From Pyrenula massariospora (lineage: Eukaryota > Ascomycota > Eurotiomycetes > Pyrenulales > Pyrenulaceae), in assembly GCA_021030905.1 (NCBI GenBank), contig JAGFMI010000021.1, positions 62,001 to 126,000 on the forward strand: 64,000 nt of DNA. Direction: 5' to 3'. Both the position numbers and the translations under genes were made by a program. The notes under the pieces are model-generated. The model did not search any database, had not been told where the DNA came from, and saw nothing but the letters and a program-made list of their open reading frames with translations. The stretch's first letter is position 1, and each line of letters starts with the position of its first letter. Positions 45,695-55,611 of the stretch are shown here, one piece after another.

Positions 45695-48350
45695 GTAGCA
45701 ACTCGGTTTACGCAGTTCTAGGAAGTGAGCGAATTGAACGAAATTGACCATTCTCAACGAGAATTCTTTGTAATTGAGTGCTGCCACAGCGTAAATCGGA
45801 AACGTTGCTCACCGCAGGAACCACCAATTTTTGTGTGTCTGTTCCTCATAGCATCCTGATCTTTTACTTGCCTTTAACAACTCTCCCATCAGGATTCTGC
45901 GCCGTAAACCTGGTTCTTAGCAGGGGAGATCCTAAAGCAATATTGTACAACAAGTTAGCGGCAGTCTCATTGCGGTAGGCCCATCTAAGATAAGACAGTA
46001 GCACCTTTTTTTCTTGTCTCCCTGTATCCTTCTAGCCCTCCACAACCGGGATTCTCTCGGTCCCTCTCCTCGAAGACAGCGTCGTGGAGGCCGTTGACAT
46101 CAGAAGAGTTACGTCAGCACGCGATGAGAAATTTGCGGCTGAGGTGTCATTGGGTGCGTCTGTGGAAGCCTGCCTATTTAAGTGCACGCCACGTGTATGA
46201 ATAAGGGAGCTGTGCGGAAAGGCATTGTGCAACATTGTAGTGTAGTTACCTCTCGCAATTTCTACGAGTCCGAAAATCCCCCGGCCGCGCGCCATGCTTC
46301 CTTTTCTCGCTTACGCTCCGCCTCCCTCCGCCTACCTCTCACGTCCTGGCCAAGGGTCCATATTCTCCTTCCGCCTTCTTCGCCCGCGCCTTTTTATCCA
46401 ATTACCCTTCCGACATTTTTAAGACATTCCCCTGCTGAAGCCTTCTCTCTCCCACATCTCCTTGGCATATTCTCCTTCCGCTTCCCCGCTCACCTCGTTT
46501 CCAAAATTTCCACCTGATAAATGTGCCACGCATCTCTCCTCGTTTCAATGCACCGGCTGCTGTTCTTTCCGATTCCTATGGTGGCTGTAAACAGCTTATA
46601 TTTACCGCGGGGCTGAATGTGGCAAATCCAATGATTGGCACGCCGGATTGGGAAGTACTATCTAGGACAACCGACAATGAGAAGGCGCGGCACTCTGACA
46701 CAGCTCACAATATTCTGTCATACATTGTAGACGGCACGTGTAGAGACTAAGAGTGCACATGTGATAATTGTCTGTCCGTCACGTACTGGCCGCCAGTTTT
46801 CGGGCCTGACGCAGATAGCCACTGTAGTCGTGATGCGGAGTTCACGATAGCAATAGTGGGGTGAGGAGGACCAGCAAAATACCAACAACGAGAAAGTGTA
46901 CGATGTGAAGAAGGAAAATAGGCGACAGCAACGATAATAAACAACGGCGACGAAAACGTACGGCAGCAGCGATGATAGTGGTAGCTGTCTCATTTGGTAC
47001 AGTGTGAACACTCTCTGCTGTGGGTAAACGTGGCTTCGCGTAGACTGCGGGCCATTATGCACAAGGAGGGATCATGGCCAAGGTACCGCATCTGATAGCT
47101 ATGTTAAAAGAATACGAGGCGGCTCTGATAAAAAGCATCAAAAGCCGATCGTGTGAATGAGACCCTGATGCCCTGGTCCTACAGCCGTAAGAATGCCTTG
47201 GCTTCAGCCTGCGACAATGACAAATGTGAGGTAGTTAGGACAGGTATGCGACTCCCATGGCGCATTACCACGCCGGAAGCGCCAGAGAAAGCACTCACAG
47301 TGGAAGACTGGTGGTCTAGATGTCGACATCCTTGCCATATCCCCGACGGAGGCCCAAAAGGTTCGGGTTGCCTGACGGGAACGTTTCACAGGCGCAACTC
47401 CTCCACGTGGCTTTTGATGTCATCCAGGACGAGCCTTGCTGGGATCGCGATCTGTTCGAGAATACTGCCACATTCGGCCGAGGGTTTTCGGATACGAGTA
47501 ACGCGGCGGTTCATTTCGCGCAACGGGCCTTTGTAACTGACAAATCCCGCTTCACGTAAGACATGAGTCAGGCGGCCCGTAGCTCGGGATTCAAACTTTA
47601 TTGATGGACGGCAATATCAAGATCGACGCTGCGAGATTTTTTGGGACCATTTTTGGTGTCGAGTCCCAGAATAGGAGGAATGCGCCGAACGTTGTGCGAC
47701 CTGGAGGGAAAGGTGAGATCGATGAGCACATGGCGTGAGGCGCGGTACCTGCAGCTGACGGCTGTCTGCAGCGTGTATCTCGAGAACTTGGCAACGTCGG
47801 TAGAGAGCGTGATTTTCATCCCAACATTGTTCAACACAGGCTCCAAGGTATTATTCAGCAGGGGCTGATACCTGGCCAGACGTAGAGAGCCATTTTTTGG
47901 AATGGTATCTTACCTAATGGTCGACGGGGCATCAGCAATCACGAGGTAGTCCGCATGCAGAAAATGGGAGTTGCTGGAGATCGGGGAAGGGAATGGGTGT
48001 GTTGGTTTCAGGCGGTAGGAAGGGGCCGTAGGGCGTTCCCGGGCGGGTTTCTGGCGATGAGAGCCTAGAGTTGCCCGACGAGCACGCCCAGAACGGCCCC
48101 CCAAATGTCTGACTTGGTGGTCAGGGTTGGAGGAGAGGTATCTTGGTCTCCAAGCATCCACGAGAGGTTCAGCAGCTCGCTGAGGGACCTCGCTGGAGAT
48201 TGTGACAGATGCCTACCGACCTGATAGGGACTCACGCCTTGTCGGCGCAGAATCGGCGGACCCTGTTCTGCTGCTCTCCCGACTATTACGGGCCTGTTGC
48301 GGCGTCTACGAGTCCACTCACCACGCGCCGGAAATGAAATCGATGATCCG

Positions 48351-48404
48351 AGATGATTTGATTTGATGTGATGTGATTTGATACGATTTGCTAATTGATT
48401 GATA
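48351..48404. repeat. Degenerate GATTTGAT/GATGTGAT tract
   Basis: Imperfect short repeats of the type GATTTGAT and GATGTGAT over about 50 bases in intergenic DNA; slippage-type simple sequence. Confidence 0.6.
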
Positions 48405-49182
48405 ATTGCCTAGGAACGAGCCTATCACCGCGCGCACTGGCTAAAAATTCCCTAGGCAACAGGCTCTGCAGTGGTCGCGTTCTCACGGTCTTAACAAAGC
48501 CATCATCGCAGTGACACAGCCCCCAGTCCGGCTAATCGGGCTTCGCTCCAGGCTTGGCCCCTCCATCCTCCGCTCCGAGCGAACTCCCAACACCCTCTTT
48601 GCTGACCTTTTGCAAGTTGCGGCTCCTGGACGCCGTTTAAGATGCTGACACCCACTTGGTTTCTTTTCTTAGCCATGACGGAGCGCCGCTACGCTGGTCC
48701 ACCAATCTATGCCATCTTCGGCAATATTCCTCGCAGCTGAGACCTGGCCATTGGTTGCCGCTGATAACGAGCACGCCCGTTAGGATCGCCATGTGCGTCT
48801 GATCCTACCCACGGCGCTGGGTCTTCGTGTCAGGTACCCGGCGCTGCTCACCACCATCGACCATGCAGCCCTATTGAATCACCTACAGTCCTCAGCCTCG
48901 CAGCTGGCTCACCCTGCCCCCCTGCGCGATATTCCTGAATTAAGACGTGGATGACTCAGTTGGCGCGAGACTAGGTCCCAGCGGATGTGGCTTGCGAGGC
49001 CTTGCGCGGCTCCACTTTCTAGGCCCCAAGGCTTCATGGTTTGCCTATTCCTCGTGGTGGCTGCAAGTGAGACTCATTCTGAGGAACCCCTGGGATCATG
49101 ACTGACGTCGTAGGGCGAAGGATGGGGAAAGGACTATGTTCGTTGCCTGGAAGTAGTGACTATGGCGCGAGCCGTTGGGGCC

Positions 49183-49191
49183 TGATATAAG
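49183..49191 (+). promoter_or_regulatory. TATA-like element of the small ORF gene
   Basis: TGATATAAG about 190 bases before the ATG at 49381. The following 160 bases are CA-rich and purine-poor, as in leaders of well expressed fungal genes. Confidence 0.45.
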
Positions 49192-49380
49192 ATGCCTTTG
49201 ATATCCGGCCTAAGTTTCAAGACATCAAACATCCTCACATCGACAATATCCTTCAGATCCAATCCTCAAGTTCTGCCTACCCATATACAAAACAATCTTC
49301 CTTCACACACACAAAAAACATCCAATCTACACACCATCCAACAGACCAACCGATCCTCATCCACAACCACCACTATCGCA

Positions 49381-49515
49381 ATGGCCTTCAGCGGATATAA
49401 CACACCATCAGCCGTCTTTGGACGGGAGAGCCTTGACGCTCCTCAGGATATCCCTGTCAACTATGGCAGGGGAGGGTACAACGTCCCTCCGCCAAACCCC
49501 CCGGACGACAACTAA
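49381..49515 (+). CDS. Small 44-residue protein of unknown function
   Basis: The ORF MAFSGYNTPSAVFGRESLDA.. ends in GRGGYNVPPPNPPDDN. It has no signal peptide or membrane segment and is rich in Pro, Gly, Asn and Asp. Support: a TATA-like element, a long CA/CT-rich purine-poor leader (49220-49380) typical of strongly expressed fungal genes, and good start context (TATCGCAATGGC). The frame is open further upstream to 49192, but that part translates the leader. Downstream 400 bases contain only unlikely ORFs and look like a 3' UTR. I recognise no family. It could also be the short coding part of a mostly non-coding transcript. Confidence 0.5.
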   Translation: MAFSGYNTPSAVFGRESLDAPQDIPVNYGRGGYNVPPPNPPDDN

Positions 49516-50033
49516 GCAGGGTGTCCCTGCTTTGAACATTGAAGCGTGGCATAGCATAGCGACATTGATTGGCATTTCTCTCGGCGTCTTCTTTGATTCA
49601 TTCGGTGCATATATTCAAATCAAACAAACAAATTCATCCCCCACTTACACCTTTGGGCATGACGGACCGACAACATGGAACACGGGCGTTTTTCTGGGAA
49701 TAGAAAGGACTGCCGCAAGGCAAGGGACATGAGCGGATGGTTTTCATTTTTGCATAGCGAGGAACTGGGAAAGACATACTTAGGCCGCGAGGCCGCTGCA
49801 TTTGCACAGGGGGGACACTGGATTTTCTTATACCCTTTAGACCATTTCAGCCGCGAGGCAAGATATGAAACGGAGGATCAGGACATGGAATGTGGCGTTT
49901 GGTTGGGAATCGCATGTTGAAACTCGACAAGGACATTCGTTTTGACTTGATTCATTTTGAGATAGATTTCTTAGCAGACCATCCCATTCAACCCCTCATT
50001 TATTCAATTCGATTCGATCCAACTCATATCAAT
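49516..50033. other. Intergenic, 3' of small ORF and MSS1
   Basis: About 520 bases between convergent ends. Two chance-like ORFs (49418-49732, 49675-49920). Two diverged copies of a GACATGGAA..TGGCGTTT..GGGAAT-like phrase occur near 49673-49700 and 49884-49911. Confidence 0.45.
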
Positions 50034-52008
50034 TCACTTTCCAACACAGAACCTTTAGACAAATAAAACAGGTTAGCAACGTGTCTCAACGACGGTCTAG
50101 CCTTCGCTTTCACGGGGGAGGAAAATTCTAAGCAATACTCACTTCTCAAACACGACCCCTAACACATCCTCCACATCCCCAGTCTCTCCCTTCCCCGTGA
50201 TCTTTGCCAGAGACTCAGCCGCGAATCGTAGATGCTCTGCCGCAGCAACGACATCAACATGGTCAGACACCAGGTCGTCGTGCCCATCAACGTGCGGGGT
50301 ATTTGTACAGGCTTGGAAGGAGGTCAGATGGGCGTGGCAAGCTTGTAGATGATAGGCTTGGCGGTGGGTCACGGCGAGCGGGAGGAATCCTCGCCCGTCT
50401 TCGGAAGAAAGACTCTGACCACCATCGTTCTCGCTTCCTTCCTCGCCCTCGCAAGACGCCATGTGGGAAAAGACTTTGGTGAGGCCGTTGAGTAGGGCTT
50501 GTATATTTCCAGGATCTGAAGACGAAGAAGAAGATAAGGCGTCTTTGCAGGAAATGGGGAAGATGCTGGATGGGTCAACAAATAGAAAGGTCTTGCAGGC
50601 GGCCGCCTTGATAGTAGCGAAAGCCCCGTCATAGTCATGAGCTGGGATGTGATCAATCTTGTTGATGACAATAACGAGGGCTTTGCCGGATTGAGCGCAT
50701 TGAGTTGCGGTGTCAATGACCTCTTGATCGACTGAAAGATGAGGCCGGGAACATTGGCCGGCTTGCTCTATAGAAAGCATGATGCACACTAAGTCGGAAG
50801 AGAGGGCACGCTCCTTGGCTCTGCGAATTCCTTCCTGCTCCACCGCTCCGATGGCGGAGGGCGGAATCGCAGTTAGGTTCTTGGCATTGCCTCGTAAACC
50901 TGCCATATCTCCTAGTCGACAGAGCCATCCACCGATGTCCACACTAACATCAACGACATCTCTTGTCGTACCTTCTTCGGTACTGACGATAGCTGCCTCC
51001 CTGCCGACAATGTGATTCAGCAGTGAGCTCTTCCCTGCATTTGGCGCTCCTAGGAGTGCAATGCTGATGCCACTCCTAAGCAGCTCACCCTTCGCGGCAT
51101 TATTGATATGCAGCTTAATTTGACGCTTCAGCTGCTCTATCTGGTCATTGACCGAACGCATAAATTCAGACGGTGAATCATCGAAATGTTGGTCTTCCGA
51201 AAAGTCAATGAGTGCCTCGAGCTCTCCTCGCGCTAGGAGGAGATCCTGACGCCAAGTCTGGTACCGCGCGGCCAACGAGTCAGTAGAGCCTTTCACTGCC
51301 AGGCGTCGCTGCTGCTCAGTCTCTGCCGCTAGCGTCTCTCCCAGAGCCTCGATTTGCGTAAGATCTGTCCTCGCATTATAGAATGCTCGCTTCGTAAATT
51401 CCCCAGCTTCAGCTAAGCGTATGTCGCCACGGACGTCGCCTTTAGTTTTGCAAAAAGGGATCGCAAGCAAGACTGCTTTAACGGTAGCTGGACCGCCATG
51501 TATGTGGAGCTCAAGGACGTCTTCACCAGTGACGGTTTTCGGCGCTGGAAAGTAGATAACCAAGGCGGCAGAGTCGAGTACTTCGGGTGCACTTGCCGAG
51601 GACCGTCGGTGTAGAAGTTTACGAAGAGTAGCTCTTCGAGGTTGTAAAATTGGACCATTTGGGCAGAGAGCATTGTAGATCTATCTCACGTTAGGGATAT
51701 CAAGATGAAGGGTGCTGACTAACGCCTAGGCACTTTGGCCCCGAAACGCGGACGATGGCAATTGCGGCTCTACCGGGTGCTGTGGAAAGCGCATAGATCG
51801 TGTCAGATATTGCTTCAGTGTTGCTTGTGACATTACTGAGGGTCGCAACGCTTCGACATGGAAGGTGCACTAATATTCGTCCCGGAATATCGCATGCATG
51901 TTCTCTGGTAGGCCCGTGGCAATGAGAGGATATTAAGGTTATTTGCCGGACGGACCTTAGAGGTATCCTGTGAGAGAAGACCTTAATTAGGCGAAAATTC
52001 TGGCGCAT
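50034..52008 (-). CDS. MSS1: Mitochondrial tRNA modification GTPase MSS1 (MnmE family)
   Basis: GTPase partner of Mto1 in cmnm5U34 synthesis on mitochondrial tRNAs. Exons 52008-51724, 51680-50143 and a last exon of 19 bases, 50052-50034; 613 residues. A basic leader, then DTIYALSTAPGRAAIAIVRV, the conserved MnmE start. YFPAPKTVTGEDVLELHIHG completes the folate-binding domain, followed by AEAGEFTKRAFYNARTDLTQ. G domain: GAPNAGKSSLLN (G1), GTTRDVVDV (G2), GDMAGLRG (G3) and NKID (G4). The unspliced frame ends at VVFEK. The last intron (GTGAGT..AAAG, 90 bases) instead yields VVFEKFCVGK, the C-x-G-K end whose Cys is essential in MnmE. The first intron is only 43 bases. Divergent from AIM32 with 217 bases between. 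Confidence 0.95.
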
Positions 52009-52225
52009 TCGAGGAAGATGGTATTCAACGTTAGGATGCGCGACGTTTTACTAACATTGCTTTATGGACATTGAAAAGAGAGAGCTCGATCCTCCAATAG
52101 GAGCTTGGCGGAGGTTTGATCTTATCTTATCCAATCCTCTGAACTTTTTCCCACTCCCTTCCATGGGACCAAGAGTCTTTACCATGCATTAGGTAGCTTT
52201 CACGACTACTGGCGGCAGCTACCAA
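52009..52225. promoter_or_regulatory. Bidirectional promoter MSS1 / AIM32
   Basis: 217 bases between the start codons of two divergent genes for mitochondrial proteins; shared control is likely but no motif was identified. Confidence 0.5.
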
Positions 52226-53312
52226 ATGAATGCCAGGATCATACCTTCTAGGCTCTTGAGAAATCCGCAGCATTTTCGCGGCGTTTCCCAGCTCAGATCG
52301 CACTACTCTACAATTGAAAAATGTCCTTCTCCGACCTGTTCCTGTAGCCTAACTCCTCCAAGTCTCGATATTGATCACAATCGCGCTCTCGGCGGCACAG
52401 CTCCCACTTATGCACAACATGTGATGATATCCACCGGAAAGAGAGACTGGACGAGTCGGATAGAAGATGATGGCAAGGGCACAGGATGGGGCGAGCTAGG
52501 AAGAATATTAAGGTCCATGCTCACCCGTGGCGGAGAGCTTGCTGATGTAGGTTCGCTGTACACGATGAATCTCGTGTCGTCATCAGCAATTCTCTAACAG
52601 AGGCCCGAAGTCATAGCCGTACAATAATGTGTTAATATCCAACACCTCTTTCTCCACTGATGCCGACTCTTCTCAAGAACGCCCAGTAGCTTCAGCAACG
52701 GTCTGGTCCCGCGATTTTGGATTGAGACGATTTCGAAATATTGCTGTCAATGATGACAATGTACGGAGATTCATTCAGACACAACTCCTTCCGCAAAAAC
52801 TTCATCCAGCCAATGACAAACTCTCCGATGCGCAGAAACGTCACTGGACACGAGATAGCGTAGGCGACCCTCAATTGCAAATGACAGCCCACGCGTGGAA
52901 TGAGCCAATCATTCTGATTTGCGGTCACGGAGGGCGAGACCAAAGATGCGGAATTCTTGGCCCTGTGCTTCAGGATGAGGTGTCTCATACCCTCAAGGCA
53001 AGTAGACTTCTACAAAGCGCTCAGACGACATTCTCGCACGCTTCCCTCGATGGCGACTCCCATGGGCTCAAAGTGGGTCTGTGCAGTCACATAGGGGGGC
53101 ATCGATTCGCTGGCAATATGATTATCTATTTTCCGCGTCGGTATAGACTAACCCTTGATTCTTCAGACCATCCGCTTCAGGGGTGTGGAGTCTGGTATGG
53201 AAGGGTAGAGCCGAGGCATGTTGAGGGCATCCTAGACCGAACAATTTACAAAGGGCAGGTCATTGAAGAGCTTCTAAGAGGCACACAACATGGACAGGCG
53301 GCCAATTCGTAA
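52226..53312 (+). CDS. AIM32: Aim32-like mitochondrial thioredoxin-fold Fe-S protein
   Basis: Sucrase/ferredoxin-like family; yeast Aim32 is a mitochondrial thioredoxin-like [2Fe-2S] protein linked to redox quality control of imported proteins. Exons 52226-52546 and 52617-53312, intron 70 bases (GTAGGT..TAG), phase 0, 338 residues. Seen: a basic leader, a Cys-containing N-terminal segment (KCPSPTCSCSL), LGGTAPTYAQHVMISTGKRD, then PYNNVLISNTSF after the splice. The C-terminal domain has ILICGHGGRDQRCGILGPVL and VGLCSHIGGHRFAGNMIIYF, giving the conserved C/H ligands, and ends EELLRGTQHG. It is divergent from MSS1. Its stop lies 71 bases from the convergent RCE1 stop. The family is clear; the molecular role is inferred from yeast. 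Confidence 0.92.
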
Positions 53313-53383
53313 ACCTAAGTAGTGGCACAAATACATCTGATATCGCACCAACAACGATACTTTGCAGTAGTCTGATTACGGGC

Positions 53384-54600
53384 TCATTTCTTCTTTGGAA
53401 AGAATTCGACAAGAGCTCTTGGACTCTCTGTCAGGGACCAAAACTCGAAGTAAAAGCCTACTGCTCCAGCCACGAGGATGCAATAGTATGCAACAGTCCA
53501 TGTCACCTTCAGGCGTCCACCAGCTACCTCAAACCTCGACTCATTACTATTTTCCTTCCCTTTTGGAGACACTGGCGGTCCCATTGGCTCTCCTGCTTCA
53601 ACCCGACCCCAAAATCTCGGTAGGCCACTCCAGTTGCAGAAACTGTGAACGAGAATTACCGCAGGGAGTGAACCAGTACGAAGATAAAGGAAGGAGGCAT
53701 ACCAGCCGAAAATGGTGGTGTAAGCAAATTGAAACAGAGATCTAAAGATGGTGGGCGGTAGCGGGAAGTGTGGATGGGTCAGCTTGAACTCGTAGAAATG
53801 GTGAATGTGTGCAATGCCAAAGTAGAGTGGTGAGGCGAATACAATCCTGGTCGGTGAGATCTTGGCGAGTATGTGGAGGGGGATAATGACAGAACGGAAT
53901 ATTACTTCCTCTGTGATGGGGCCCTAGATTACATCTTAGCAGAATTAGGCAACGGAATCACATATCACGAACCGCTACAAAGTTCCTCCATCCGATCCAG
54001 CTTCCAAATGTCTCGGCCAGCTTATTTCCAGCAATCCAGCTGCGCCAGCGATTCTCGCAGAAGCCAGACTCGAAAAGCGGTCCAGAGAAGAGAATAACGG
54101 TCAGTAAAAGAGACTTCAGTACCTCCACTACGCCGATCGGCCACCAGCCTAATAGCCGCAAAGCTTCCAAAGGTGTTGCTTTCCCGTTATTTACGATGAT
54201 GTAGACAGTGATCAAGGAGCTGGCGATGCAGGCTGCGGTGACAGTTCTGATTCTGGCTCGTATGATGGATGGAGCATCTCGATTAAGGTTCGGAGAAGGG
54301 CGGGTCTGGGTCGATGCGTAGAAGGGAAGGACGTAAGAGAGCGTGAATATTATCTTCAAACGTAGATCAGCATTTTGAACGATTGCGCTTTTGCCTCCCA
54401 AATTTATGTCGCTGTCTCGGACCGCACTTCAGGCCGTGCGTATTCAAGTCAACGTTTGGGGCAAAGGCGGCACAGACGAGGACCAGGCACAACGCCTACC
54501 GACAAGAATGCTGCATTCTGTTGAGATATGATAGGTAGATCTTTCTCTGTTTTATTAAGGCGTTAGCGTTCGAACTCAAAGATTGCAGAAAGAAGTCCAT
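53384..54600 (-). CDS. RCE1: CAAX prenyl protease 2 (Rce1)
   Basis: ER intramembrane protease that cuts the last three residues from prenylated CAAX proteins such as Ras. Firm exons: 54353-53973 and 53923-53384. Catalytic motifs: GPITEEVIFRSVII (EExxxR), FGIAHIHHFYEF (His) and VILVHSFCNW (His, Asn). Several transmembrane helices; Lys-rich end FFPKKK. The firm part opens IIFTLSYVLPFYASTQTRPS. No ATG precedes this in frame (the frame upstream starts at a TTG), so I propose exon 1 at 54600-54576 (MDFFLQSL) and a micro-exon 54510-54500 (11 bases), giving MDFFLQSLTFLSIIFTLSYV and 318 residues. This N-terminal model is the weak part; the enzyme identity is secure. Confidence 0.9.
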
Positions 54601-55611
54601 TGGGCGAGCGCAGGCGGCTCAAGAGTCGGTGAAACTTCCAACACCTTGGATGGCGCAGGGGGATGGTTTCTGCAGCAGACCGTACCTTCGTCCCTCAAAT
54701 AGTAATTTTTGAGATGATTGAACCATGTGGGCGCCATGTCGACGTGCAATTCCAGACACTTAGGAGAACTTCATTGCCGGCTGCTGTCTCGACTGGAGAG
54801 AGAGACAGAACAGCTTGTAAATTGCAAGTCAGCGTCAATGTCTAAGGAACGGGCCGTTGGCAGCGGCAGCGATGGAAGAGGGGGGCGGACGAGGCTCTCG
54901 GGGTGGATGTTTCTGTGGCTTGAGCGAAGGATTTCATCCCTAATCGTAATTGACGAATGTCTGGCGACTGTGGCTGGTGAGTGGCTCGACGCGCAACCGA
55001 CGCGTTGTTTTTCACGCGTCTCGGGGTGCAGCAGGAAAAGTCCGCACGGCTCTCGTCTTGCTTCCACAGCGCTTCCATTTCTCCACGCCGAAGGTCATAA
55101 TTGCTTCTCTATTAAGATTCCCACTCTTGCGAATTACGATCGATCCTGCCCCAATCGGCCGGCACTCGCATAAATTTTTTATTTTGGGCGCCCGCTGGCC
55201 AGTGCTTGGTTCGCCGCTGCATAAGCTCTTTACCGCCCCTTGACGGCACGCAAATTATCGCTGCTAGGCTCTCTAGACCACTCATCCGCTCATATATCGT
55301 CAAGCCACGCGCACGCTGTTCCATTTCCCCCTTTCTTCGGCCGCGTTCTTGTCCTGGCCCCGTCTGACTTCCAGGCTACGTTCGTCATTTGCATATAACT
55401 ACTCTTCGCACTCGGTACCTCGTGCTCTTGCTCTCGCACGCCCAGTTTTCGGTCTGTGACTGCGACAGTTCCTCCCTCTCAACATTAACCCTATCCAACT
55501 TACGCCGTTCGCTCTCACACTCCAAACATTTTGTACGCTATTCTCCCAATCTTGCGCTTTTGCGTAGGCGTGGAGATCAAATCCTCTGTTGATTTCAAAA
55601 TGCGTTGAAGA
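54601..55611. promoter_or_regulatory. Divergent promoter region RCE1 / serine-rich gene
   Basis: About 1 kb. The right third (about 55320-55600) is pyrimidine-rich with a GCATATAAC element near 55391, like a leader. A two-codon uORF (ATG CGT TGA, 55600-55608) sits in frame three bases before the main ATG. ORFs of 97-151 codons around 54720-55240 look like chance. Confidence 0.5.

Larger units (their letters stand above)
45695..49380. other. 3.7 kb gene-poor stretch
   Basis: No gene recognised. Contents: GH28 3' UTR; a strongly pyrimidine-rich stretch at about 46290-46510 followed by ATGs (46521, 46523) that open only short ORFs; ORFs of 60-127 codons on both strands between 47150 and 48160 that overlap each other and match no family I know; an AT-rich GATTTGAT-like tract at 48351-48404; and the promoter of the small ORF at 49381. 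A diverged or multi-exon unknown gene at 47.1-48.1 kb cannot be excluded. Confidence 0.45.

Noticed and set aside
48351-48404. GATTTGAT-like tract as a centromere or origin signal
   Set aside because: Too short and degenerate; simple-sequence slippage explains it.
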